NCBI GenBank assembly: GCA_015521705.1 | Contig: WANR01000044.1 | Span: forward strand, 1-40,014 | Source of the DNA: Desulfurococcales archaeon | GTDB lineage: Archaea; Thermoproteota; Thermoprotei_A; Sulfolobales; Acidilobaceae | Length of the DNA: 40,014 bases | Reading direction: 5' to 3' | Part shown: piece by piece, positions 33,201-40,014 of the stretch | Numbering within the stretch: position 1 is the first letter of the stretch | How the letters are laid out: each line of letters starts with the position of its first letter | Position numbers and translations under genes: made by a program | The notes under the pieces: generated by a model | Databases searched by the model: none | Seen by the model: the letters and a program-made list of their open reading frames with translations, nothing else | What the model was told of the DNA's origin: nothing

Positions 33201-34349
33201 GTGTTGCACCCCGTCATAATTCTCGAAGAATCGGCCAGACGCTATGCTATAGCAGCCGCCAATGCTGAGAAGAAGGGCGACCTAGACACTGCAATCACGA
33301 ACCTTAGGAGGGCTATAGAAGCCCTTGAAGAGATAATAAGGAACTACCCAGACCACCCTTTAATAAACCTGTATACGAGGCTGTACAAGCAGTACAAGAG
33401 CAAGCTATCCAGCCTCGAGGACCGCATGATACCAGTGTCTGGTGGAGGGGAGGAGGAGTACAGGGTTGAGTTTAGCGGGGATGAAGACAGGGGGGTCCCA
33501 GCCTTTGTTGTCAAAGAGAAGCCTAGCGTCACTTTCAACGACATAGCGGGGCTGGAAGACGCGAAGAGGGCTATTAGGGAGGCCATAATTTACCCGATAA
33601 AAAGGCCGGAACTCTTCCCGCTCGGCTGGCCCAGGGGCATACTACTATACGGGCCGCCGGGGACGGGCAAGACAATGCTAGCAGCCGCCGTGGCAAACGA
33701 GGTTGACGCCGAGTTCTTGTATGTAGACGCTGCCACTATAATGAGCAAGTGGCTGGGTGAAGGAGAGAAGAACGTTAAGAAGCTGTTTGACTATGCCAGG
33801 AAAAAGGCTGAGGAGGGGACTCCAGCCATAATATTCATAGACGAGATAGACGCGCTCTTGGGCAAGCACACTAACGAGATAGGGGGCGAGGTGAGGGTCA
33901 GGAATCAGTTCCTCAAAGAGATGGACGGCCTGCTAGACAAGGACAAGAAGCTCCACGTATACGTCATAGGCGCAACTAACAAGCCATGGGCTCTAGATGA
34001 AGCATTCATAAGGAGGTTCCAGAAGAGGATATATGTGCCGCTGCCAGACAAGAGGGCCAGGCTAGCGCTCCTAAAGATACTAACCCGCAAAATAAGGCTA
34101 GCCAAGGACGTAAACCTAGAGGACCTAGCGGAAAGGCTAGAAGGATACTCTGGCAGCGACATAAAAGACATCGTGACAGACGCCTACATGATAACGGTCA
34201 GAGAAGTGTTCGAGAAGGGTGGGAGAGGAGATCCAAGACCAGTATCCCTGAAAGACTTCGAGGAAGTACTGAAGAGGAGAAAGCCAAGCGTAGACGAGAG
34301 GCTAATAAGGCTACTAGAAGAATGGGCAAAAAGGTTCGCCGCCGTCTAA
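33201..34349 (+). CDS. cdvC: CdvC, Vps4-like AAA ATPase
   Basis: This 382-aa ATPase remodels and disassembles CdvB filaments. Residues 1-75 are an MIT domain ([22 protein letters not shown]). The AAA core has Walker A GPPGTGKT (151-158), pore-loop segment [16 protein letters not shown], Walker B IIFIDEID (DEID 214-217), sensor region IGATNKPW and arginine fingers RRF (271-273). A C-terminal helix is typical of Vps4. The start is TTG with GGTG upstream in the space after cdvB. The pair is co-transcribed. Confidence 0.96.
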   Translation: MLHPVIILEESARRYAIAAANAEKKGDLDTAITNLRRAIEALEEIIRNYPDHPLINLYTRLYKQYKSKLSSLEDRMIPVSGGGEEEYRVEFSGDEDRGVPAFVVKEKPSVTFNDIAGLEDAKRAIREAIIYPIKRPELFPLGWPRGILLYGPPGTGKTMLAAAVANEVDAEFLYVDAATIMSKWLGEGEKNVKKLFDYARKKAEEGTPAIIFIDEIDALLGKHTNEIGGEVRVRNQFLKEMDGLLDKDKKLHVYVIGATNKPWALDEAFIRRFQKRIYVPLPDKRARLALLKILTRKIRLAKDVNLEDLAERLEGYSGSDIKDIVTDAYMITVREVFEKGGRGDPRPVSLKDFEEVLKRRKPSVDERLIRLLEEWAKRFAAV

Positions 34350-34398
34350 GAAAAACCCTCCCCCAACCCGGCCCCCACGCTTATTATTAATACCTCCT

Positions 34399-35316
34399 AT
34401 GCTATTTCGGCCCTTAACCGGGCGCTCCTCCTTGGATCTGGAAATTTATAGTTTCGAGCACATAAAAGCGGTTGTCTTATCGCCTAATGATGCTAGGGGG
34501 ATCCTCGGCTCGCTTAAAAGCAGTTCCTGGAGGGGGGGAGTTGCAAGTATCAATATGGGCCTCACTAGGGCGTTTACCCGTTTGACCGGCAGTAACGTCG
34601 AAATAGCCGGTGGCCCTTATAGTGTTGTGCTCCCCCTGAGTTTTATAGAGGAGCTCTCAGCTTCCTCCAAGGTATATGTCGTCCCGGAGGGAGATAAAGC
34701 CGTACCCGCCGAGATCAGGGCCGGCAGCTATTATAAGCTAAGGCCTGTGGAAGGAGGCGCGCCCACCCTGGAGATAGATGGGATCCACATGCATAGGATC
34801 GAGGGCGTTGATCCCTGGACGGACTCCCAGATGAAAGTTAAAGCGGCTAGGATAGGTAAGGGCCACCTAGTTCTCGACTCGTGTACAGGGCTGGGGTATA
34901 CAGCTATTAACGCAGCCAAGAGGGGGGCTAGAGTTCTAACAGTAGAAGTCGACGAGAACGTCATCTACATGGCCAGGGTGAACCCTTGGAGTAGGGGGCT
35001 CTCGGATCCGACGATAACTGTTATCCTGGGCGATATATTGAAGGTAGCCGACTTATTCCCCGACAATAGCTTCCACAGGATAATACACGACCCGCCAAGG
35101 CTGGCTGGCGGGACTGGAGAGCTCTACAGCTTAGAGCTCTACAGAAAGTTTTACAGGATACTGAGGCCTGGGGGCATCCTTTTCCACTATACGGGCGAGC
35201 CCGGCAAAAGGCGGGGGCTAAAGATCCAGCAGGGCGTGATTAGAAGACTCCTCCAGGCAGGGTTCAGAGAGGCTAGATTCCACAAGCAAGTCCAGGGAGT
35301 TGTAGCCTTTAAGTGA
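34399..35316 (+). CDS. Predicted SAM-dependent methyltransferase (COG2521-like)
   Basis: The C-terminal half of this 305-aa protein is a Rossmann-type methyltransferase: motif I LVLDSCTGLGYTAINAAKRG, acidic TVEVDEN after it, ILGDILKVADLF, and HDPPRLAGG at the catalytic NPPY-like position. ILRPGGILFHYTGEPG and a C-terminal strand follow. It resembles archaeal COG2521 proteins of unproven substrate. The N-terminal half (IYSFEHIKAVVLSPNDARG...) is less recognisable. A TATTAATACC element lies only about 10-16 bases before ATG 34399, so the true start could be TTG 34432 (SLDLEIYSF). Confidence 0.75.
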   Translation: MLFRPLTGRSSLDLEIYSFEHIKAVVLSPNDARGILGSLKSSSWRGGVASINMGLTRAFTRLTGSNVEIAGGPYSVVLPLSFIEELSASSKVYVVPEGDKAVPAEIRAGSYYKLRPVEGGAPTLEIDGIHMHRIEGVDPWTDSQMKVKAARIGKGHLVLDSCTGLGYTAINAAKRGARVLTVEVDENVIYMARVNPWSRGLSDPTITVILGDILKVADLFPDNSFHRIIHDPPRLAGGTGELYSLELYRKFYRILRPGGILFHYTGEPGKRRGLKIQQGVIRRLLQAGFREARFHKQVQGVVAFK

Positions 35317-35360
35317 CGCAAGAGGGGGCCGCCTCTGGAAGACAACTGTTGTACATGCAA

Positions 35361-35370
35361 TATTTTATAC
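35361..35370 (+). promoter_or_regulatory. TATA box of the thiolase operon
   Basis: TATTTTATAC places the transcript start near 35390. That is downstream of the ATG at 35383 and upstream of the preferred TTG start at 35407. Confidence 0.5.
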
Positions 35371-35406
35371 TGTCTTGGAGCCATGGGAAATAGTGGGGTG
35401 CCATTC

Positions 35407-36594
35407 TTGCCCAGAAGAGTGGCTATCGTGGGTACCGGCCATTCTAAGTTCGGCGTCAGGTCGGATGCCAGCATACCAGAACTGGCGTGGGAAGCCATAA
35501 GCGAGGCCATGAAGGAGGCCGGCATTGAGGGCAGAGACATAGACCTCGTAGTCATGGGCAACGTGGGGGGCTGGAGCAGCGAGCCTTTGCCAGCAATAGT
35601 TAGCCTGGAGTATGCCGGCCTCGAAGGTAAGCCCGTATATAGGGTCGAAGCCGCGTGTGCCACGGGTTCTGCAGCGATCAAGGCTGCCCGCGACGCCATA
35701 GCTTCAGGGGACGCTGACATAGCGCTTGTTTTCGGAGTAGAGAAGATGAATGAGAGCCCTACACCCACCGTGGTGGAGTTTATAGGCAGGGCTGGCAACT
35801 ATTTCTGGGAGTTCGAGAACTTTGGTTTAACGTTCCCAGGCTACTATGCTCTCTATGCTACAGCATACATGTCCAAGTATGGGGCGACGGAAGAGGACAT
35901 GTGCATGGTCTCGGTCAAGAACCACTACTATGCTAGCCATAACCCGAAGGCCCAGTTCCCGAGGAAGATAGACGTCGAATCATGCATGGGCTCCAGGTAT
36001 GTTGCCTGGCCTCTAAAACTCCTCGACTCTAGCCCCATAACTGATGGAGCAGCAGCCGTCGTTTTGGCTAGCGAGGATGTAGCCTCGAAGCTGACAGACT
36101 CGCCGGTATGGATAGAGGCTATAGGGGCAGCCAGTGATACAAGCAACTTGTCAAAGAGGGCGCAGTTCACTAGTCTAAGAGCGGCAAGGCTGGCTGTGGA
36201 ACAGGCCTATAAAAGGGCTGGGATAGAAAGGGAGAGGGCGGCTAGCGAGTTTGACCTAGCAGAGGTGCACGACTGTTTCACCATAGCTGAGATAATGGCC
36301 TACGAGGATCTAGGGTTCGCGAGGCCCGGCGAGGGCTACATGCTTGCCAGAGAGGAACAGACCTATATAGGGGGGCTAATACCGGTTAATCTGAGCGGCG
36401 GGCTAAAAGCCAAGGGCCACCCCCTGGCAGCGACTGGGGTAAGCATGGCTGTTGACATAGTGAGGCAGCTCCATGGAAGGGTCGAGAAGGGGAGACAGGC
36501 TCCCATAAAGAGAGGGAGAGCCATAGCCCACAACATAGGCGGCACGGGCCACTACGCCTACGTCACAATCTACTCCTCGTCCAAGCCGAGATAG
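35407..36594 (+). CDS. Archaeal thiolase (acetyl-CoA acetyltransferase family)
   Basis: The 395-aa thiolase likely makes or cleaves acetoacetyl-CoA, possibly at the head of the mevalonate pathway. Numbered from ATG 35383, the nucleophile is C92 in EAACATGSAA, with H296 in EVHDCFTIAE and H346 in GGLKAKGHPLAATG. The C-terminal loop reads NIGGTGHYAYV, without the CxG cysteine of classical thiolases, as in other archaeal/SCPx-type enzymes. TTG 35407 has GGGGTG 6 nt upstream and begins MPRRVAIVGTG, a natural family start. DUF35 and SCP2 genes follow closely. Confidence 0.9.
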   Translation: MPRRVAIVGTGHSKFGVRSDASIPELAWEAISEAMKEAGIEGRDIDLVVMGNVGGWSSEPLPAIVSLEYAGLEGKPVYRVEAACATGSAAIKAARDAIASGDADIALVFGVEKMNESPTPTVVEFIGRAGNYFWEFENFGLTFPGYYALYATAYMSKYGATEEDMCMVSVKNHYYASHNPKAQFPRKIDVESCMGSRYVAWPLKLLDSSPITDGAAAVVLASEDVASKLTDSPVWIEAIGAASDTSNLSKRAQFTSLRAARLAVEQAYKRAGIERERAASEFDLAEVHDCFTIAEIMAYEDLGFARPGEGYMLAREEQTYIGGLIPVNLSGGLKAKGHPLAATGVSMAVDIVRQLHGRVEKGRQAPIKRGRAIAHNIGGTGHYAYVTIYSSSKPR

Positions 36595-36607
36595 AGGGGT
36601 GCAGGTA

Positions 36608-37153
36608 TTGAGCCAAAAGGAGGAAGCAGACAGGTTCCTTGCACAAATGGAGAGCTTTGCCAACGCCATGAAGGAGAGCGTGGGAGTCCCGGTACTCATG
36701 GATCAGAAGACAGGCTCCCTCCTGTGGTATAGCCAGAGAGAGCTGAAGCTTAGGTATGTCATAAGTGTCGAGCGTGTGAGAAAGTTCTTCGAGTCGCTGC
36801 CAGAGGGTAAGATACTAGCAACCAGGTGTAGAGTAACTGGGAAGGTCTTCTTCCCCCCGCAGAGGGATTGCCCCGACCATCCGGGAGAAGAACTGGAATG
36901 GGTAGAGCTGCCAAACCAGGGCGAGCTACTAACATTCACCATGATCACTGTAAAGCCGTACAGCTTCAGCCACTATGACGACTACATAGTCGGGATAGCC
37001 AGGCTTGAGAACGGGGTCAACGTGCTTGCCTGGGTCCGAGAAAAGGATCCGAAGAAGCTTAGAGTAGGCATGAAGGTTAGACTAGTGGTCACCAGGAGAG
37101 AGCCCGAGGGATACTTTACATACGAAATAGTGCCAGCGGACCAGGACGCTTAA
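36608..37153 (+). CDS. DUF35 OB-fold acyl-CoA-binding protein
   Basis: The 181-aa protein is the usual partner of archaeal thiolases and of the thiolase/HMG-CoA synthase complex, where it bridges and shuttles CoA. A helical N-terminus is followed by a rubredoxin-like zinc ribbon and an OB fold (GELLTFTMITVKPYSFSHYDDYIVGIARLENGVNVLAWV). The ribbon is incomplete: CRVTGKVFFPP then CPDH has two Cys and one His instead of four Cys. TTG 36608 has GGTG 6 nt upstream; GTG 36599 is an alternative. Third in order after the thiolase promoter, it lies 13 bases after the thiolase gene. Confidence 0.88.
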   Translation: MSQKEEADRFLAQMESFANAMKESVGVPVLMDQKTGSLLWYSQRELKLRYVISVERVRKFFESLPEGKILATRCRVTGKVFFPPQRDCPDHPGEELEWVELPNQGELLTFTMITVKPYSFSHYDDYIVGIARLENGVNVLAWVREKDPKKLRVGMKVRLVVTRREPEGYFTYEIVPADQDA

Positions 37154-37190
37154 TAGCCAGCAAGAACCGGGATCTACTAGGTGGCCAGCC

Positions 37191-37526
37191 ATGTCCGAGA
37201 ACCTCATGGCGAGGTTTCGGGAGATATTCGAGAGAGCCAAAGAGAAGATCCCTGAGATAGGCTCGTGGAACAAGGTGTACCAGTTCATTATAGAAGACGA
37301 TGGAGAGTTCTACGTAGAAATTAGGGGAGGCGAGGCAAGAATCGTGGAGGGGAGACACGAGTCACCCATAGCAACTATACAGGCTAAGAGAGAAACGCTG
37401 GACAAGATACTCGCGGGAGAGCTCGACGCCATGAAGGCCTTCATGACAAGGCAGTTGAAAATAACTGGCAACGTTTTTGACACCATGAACCTGAAGAAAA
37501 TAATAGACCACGGGGTTAAAGGCTGA
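37191..37526 (+). CDS. SCP2 sterol-carrier-like domain protein
   Basis: The 111-aa single-domain protein has the SCP2 fold pattern: VYQFIIEDDGEFYVEIRGGEARIVEG, then ESPIATIQAKRETLDKILAGELDAMKAFMTRQLKITGN, the typical D-x-hydrophobic and G-x-hydrophobic-K-hydrophobic-x-G segments. Members bind acyl-CoA or other lipids. Placed at the end of the thiolase-DUF35 unit, it probably handles an acyl-CoA or lipid intermediate. ATG start with GGTGG 6 nt upstream. Confidence 0.88.
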   Translation: MSENLMARFREIFERAKEKIPEIGSWNKVYQFIIEDDGEFYVEIRGGEARIVEGRHESPIATIQAKRETLDKILAGELDAMKAFMTRQLKITGNVFDTMNLKKIIDHGVKG

Positions 37527-37614
37527 GAGAGCCAAGTTAAAGATGCGAGGGCTTCGACAATATTTTGCCCCAAAGTTTCTTAACGAGCACGTTTAAGGGG
37601 GTGAACTCTAGAAC

Positions 37615-38940
37615 ATGGCTCACAGAGAGCTGGTAGACTTGCTAGCTTCCCTCGTGTCCATAGACACCAGTAATGACCCATTGAAGGGCAGGTTTGTCGG
37701 GGAAGGGGAAGGAAGAGCCGTTTTTAACGAGCTAAGAAGGGTGGGCTTCGAGGGCCGCCTCCTATTGGAGTCAGGCGTCCCCATCATTCTAGGAATTAGG
37801 GGAAGCGGGAGGCCCATTAGCCTCTTTATGGCCCACTTTGACGTGGTGCCTCCAGGCCCTGGGTGGAGCAGGGATCCCTTCACCCTCCACGTGGAAGGCG
37901 ATAGAGCTTACGGTAGGGGCTCCGCAGACGACAAGTCAAACGTGGCGTCAATAACGCTAGCGTATCTTTCAGCGTCCATAAGCAGGGGAACCCTTATAGT
38001 AGCCTTCACAGGCGACGAAGAGATCGGGGGAAGCCGTGGAGCAGGGTTCTTAGCTGGGTATCTAAAGGAGAGAAACCTATGGCCAGACCAGGTGATTAAT
38101 GGTGACGGCTTCCTTTCCTCGGTAATAACTAGGAGGAGGAACGCTTTCACGGCGAGGATCATGGTCGAGAAGTCTCCCGGGGAGTATGAGGGATGCACTG
38201 CTTCCAGGGAGTTCCACGCCAGGACTCTTAACAAGGAGACAATGCATTCGGCGTATTTTGTCCCAGGCGTAGACGTCCACCCCCTTATAGCTGCCTCAGA
38301 ATGGGCTAGGACTACCAGGATTGCCATTTCAGCACTCAGTGGTGAGTGGGTCAAATCGAATGTTATACCCAGGAAGGCTTCTGTGAAGGGAATAATCCCT
38401 GGAAACTGTAGCCAGAAAGGCCCGGTAGACTGGGGCCTTACGAGCCTCGTCCGAGCCCTCTTGCCGCTGTCGCGAGCCCCAGTGCCCGTAAGCCTCTACA
38501 GCGACTTCGGGGTCACGATCAACCCTAACGTATACTACGCCGAAAATAGGTGGCACGTTGTGGAGCTGGATATAAGGGCTATGGAGAGTGACAAGGAGAA
38601 CATAGAGAACTCCTTGGGCAAGGTGGTGGAAGAGAACCTTAGCGGCTACAAGTACGAGCTAGAGGTTAGAGGCGGGAAGGGCTATCTGTACACCAGCAGG
38701 GGGGCTCGAATAGTAGAACTGGCTCTAGCCGTCAACAAGCGTCTAGGCCTTAACCCTGACCCTGTAGAAGGGGCAGGCGCCAGTGATTCAAGGTACTTCT
38801 CAACGAGAGGCGTGGAATCAATAGACTACGGCCCCCTGGGAGGCAACGTCCATGGAGCAGACGAATATGTCTACCTCAGCCACCTAGGCCTCTCCATGGA
38901 GTTCTATAGAAGACTCATGGAAGAGCTACACCAAAAGTGA
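37615..38940 (+). CDS. M20 family metallopeptidase / deacylase
   Basis: The 441-aa enzyme is a di-zinc hydrolase of the ArgE/DapE/CPG2 family. Ligands are visible: H74 and D76 in MAHFDVVPP, D105 in GRGSADDK, catalytic E135 and metal E136 in GDEEIGG, D164 in INGDGF and H413 in GNVHGADEY. The middle dimerisation domain is present, although a longer insert near residues 170-215 is unusual. Substrate (peptide, acetylated or succinylated amino acid) is not determined by the motifs. ATG start with GGGGGTG about 10 nt upstream and TTTAAG as a possible promoter. It is probably a single gene. Confidence 0.87.
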   Translation: MAHRELVDLLASLVSIDTSNDPLKGRFVGEGEGRAVFNELRRVGFEGRLLLESGVPIILGIRGSGRPISLFMAHFDVVPPGPGWSRDPFTLHVEGDRAYGRGSADDKSNVASITLAYLSASISRGTLIVAFTGDEEIGGSRGAGFLAGYLKERNLWPDQVINGDGFLSSVITRRRNAFTARIMVEKSPGEYEGCTASREFHARTLNKETMHSAYFVPGVDVHPLIAASEWARTTRIAISALSGEWVKSNVIPRKASVKGIIPGNCSQKGPVDWGLTSLVRALLPLSRAPVPVSLYSDFGVTINPNVYYAENRWHVVELDIRAMESDKENIENSLGKVVEENLSGYKYELEVRGGKGYLYTSRGARIVELALAVNKRLGLNPDPVEGAGASDSRYFSTRGVESIDYGPLGGNVHGADEYVYLSHLGLSMEFYRRLMEELHQK

Positions 38941-39090
38941 AGCCCTCCAGAAGCGCTCGGGCCTGCGCGGGCTCTTCATCCCACAACAGTCCGCCCTTTC
39001 GAGCCACCTCATAGCACAAGAAAGATAGCCACTTCTCCAAGTAATATATCCTTGGAATAGGCGCCTCTTAAGCTTGGAGGTGCCAGCCCA

Positions 39091-39753
39091 TTGGCTAGGC
39101 CGTACACCGTGATATTCTCCACAGCCACTATAGATGGTAGGATAGCCAGCAAGACTGGCTATTCAAGACTCAGCTGCGAGGAAGACTTCGACCTACAACA
39201 CGAGCTACGCTCCTGGGCCGACGCAATAATGGTAGGGTCTAACACCGTGCTGGTAGATGATCCTAGCTTGACTGTTCGTAGATCCACAGGCATCAGCCCC
39301 ATCAGGGTCGTTATTGACTCAAAGCTTAGAGTACCCCCTAAAAGCAAGGTCTTCGACTCCAAGGCCCCCTCAATACTAGTCACCACAAGAGAATGGGACG
39401 AAAAAGCCTTGAAGCCCTACACTAATAGAGGCGTCAAGATCCTGAGGGCAGGCATTAAAAAAGTGGATCTAGTTGAAGCCCTCAGACTCCTGCACGGACT
39501 AGGAGTTAAAAGGCTGATGGTCGAGGGAGGCGGGAGGCTCAACTATGCACTCCTGAGTAGAGGCCTTGTCGACGAAATATGGATCACATTCGCGCCAGAA
39601 GTCTTCGGAGCAGGCGTCTCGATCTTTCATGGAGAAGGGGTTGACGGCGAACAAGAAAAAATCCTGTTACACCTAACAAAAACGAAAACCTTGTGCGGAG
39701 GCTGGCTACACGCCAGGTACTCAGTCATAGCACCCAGGCTCCCACTCTACTAA
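39091..39753 (+). CDS. 2,5-diamino-6-ribosylamino-pyrimidinone 5'-phosphate reductase (RibD C-terminal family)
   Basis: The 220-aa NAD(P)H reductase acts early in archaeal riboflavin and F420/F0 synthesis, reducing the ribosylamino side chain. Landmarks: FSTATIDGRIASKTGYSRLS, ADAIMVGSNTVLVDDPSLTVR, PIRVVIDSKLRVPP, and VKRLMVEGGGRLNYALLSRGLVDEIWI. It lacks a deaminase domain, as expected for the archaeal stand-alone enzyme. The start is TTG 39091, with GGAGGTG 8 nt upstream. It has its own promoter-like ATATATCC near 39042. Confidence 0.9.
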   Translation: MARPYTVIFSTATIDGRIASKTGYSRLSCEEDFDLQHELRSWADAIMVGSNTVLVDDPSLTVRRSTGISPIRVVIDSKLRVPPKSKVFDSKAPSILVTTREWDEKALKPYTNRGVKILRAGIKKVDLVEALRLLHGLGVKRLMVEGGGRLNYALLSRGLVDEIWITFAPEVFGAGVSIFHGEGVDGEQEKILLHLTKTKTLCGGWLHARYSVIAPRLPLY

Positions 39754-40014
39754 GAAAACTAGAATCTAAACTAACTTCCTCAACTTTCCTCAGTGTCTCT
39801 ACCTCTATCTATTGAAAGAATTGCAGAGTTAAGCGTTACTAAACTCCTAGTTTAACATCAGTACTCTAATTATTTTTGCCAGGATCGCCTTTTTGAATTT
39901 CAAAACAATTAAAATTAAAAATTATAAATAAAATCATTAATTACATTAATAATTTTAATCTTTAAATGTTGTAATTTATCTTTATTTGGATTTCAGGTGG
40001 TTTATTTATATTTA
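39754..40014. other. AT-rich intergenic region at the window edge
   Basis: After the reductase gene the sequence becomes strongly AT-rich, especially 39880-40014, where long A and T runs dominate. No ORF or repeat unit is visible before the window ends. Such DNA fits a terminator plus promoter region, a CRISPR leader or a replication origin flank, but nothing here separates these. Confidence 0.5.

Noticed and set aside
39880-40014. CRISPR leader or array
   Set aside because: AT-rich composition alone is not enough; no repeat-spacer unit is visible before the window ends.

Overview
This window looks like a chromosomal segment of a hyperthermophilic crenarchaeon, probably in the Desulfurococcales/Pyrodictiaceae area. 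The evidence is an ESCRT-type division pair (cdvB-cdvC), a gins23-mcm pair, Hel308, a clamp-loader pair, an Aeropyrum-type O-phosphoserine sulfhydrylase, archease, a free-standing crenarchaeal 5S rRNA, AGG/AGA-rich arginine codons, and many TTG/GTG starts preceded by a GGTG ribosome-binding core. The family is an inference; no database search was possible.

Layout. 1-2.9 kb: a surface-anchored type I phosphodiesterase and an adenosine-specific-kinase family protein. 2.9-6.2 kb: a metal-uptake locus with a NikR-like regulator, an ABC-3 permease and an ATPase on the minus strand, and a divergent ZnuA-like binding protein; an 18-bp perfect palindrome lies between the two arms. 6.3-16.1 kb: a DNA replication/repair island. 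rfcS (interrupted by two inteins) and rfcL run left; gins23, mcm and hel308 run right. 16.3-19.0 kb: a saccharopine-dehydrogenase-like oxidoreductase and a BMP-type binding protein. 19.1-27.4 kb: a respiratory nitrate reductase operon (narG, narH, a haem-b gamma-type subunit, an unknown polytopic membrane protein, narJ), with a divergent cysteine-containing HTH_10 (Bat/NarO-like) regulator. 27.4-32.1 kb: housekeeping genes (archease, O-phosphoserine sulfhydrylase, YbjQ-type protein, acylphosphatase, a frameshifted YhfC-like membrane protein, a small membrane protein, a short alkyltransferase) and a 5S rRNA gene on the minus strand. 32.3-40.0 kb: cdvB-cdvC, a COG2521-type methyltransferase, a thiolase/DUF35/SCP2 operon, an M20 metallopeptidase, a riboflavin/F420-type reductase, and a very AT-rich right edge.

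How the genes fit together. The replication genes supply clamp loading (RfcS/RfcL) and the CMG-like helicase (MCM plus Gins23), next to a fork-repair helicase. The nitrate genes encode an outward-facing, Tat-exported NarGH module held by a gamma-like subunit instead of a classical NarI cytochrome b. Its likely regulator is divergent, and the intergenic region holds a GAAC-N2-GTTC dyad. The metal locus appears self-contained and probably autoregulated.

The most interesting points are the NarO-like regulator and its dyad, the NarI-less nitrate reductase with an unknown 8-TM partner, the NikR/ABC-3 combination with two TGTGCACA cores 32 bp apart, two degenerate-endonuclease inteins in one RfcS, and cdvBC without cdvA.
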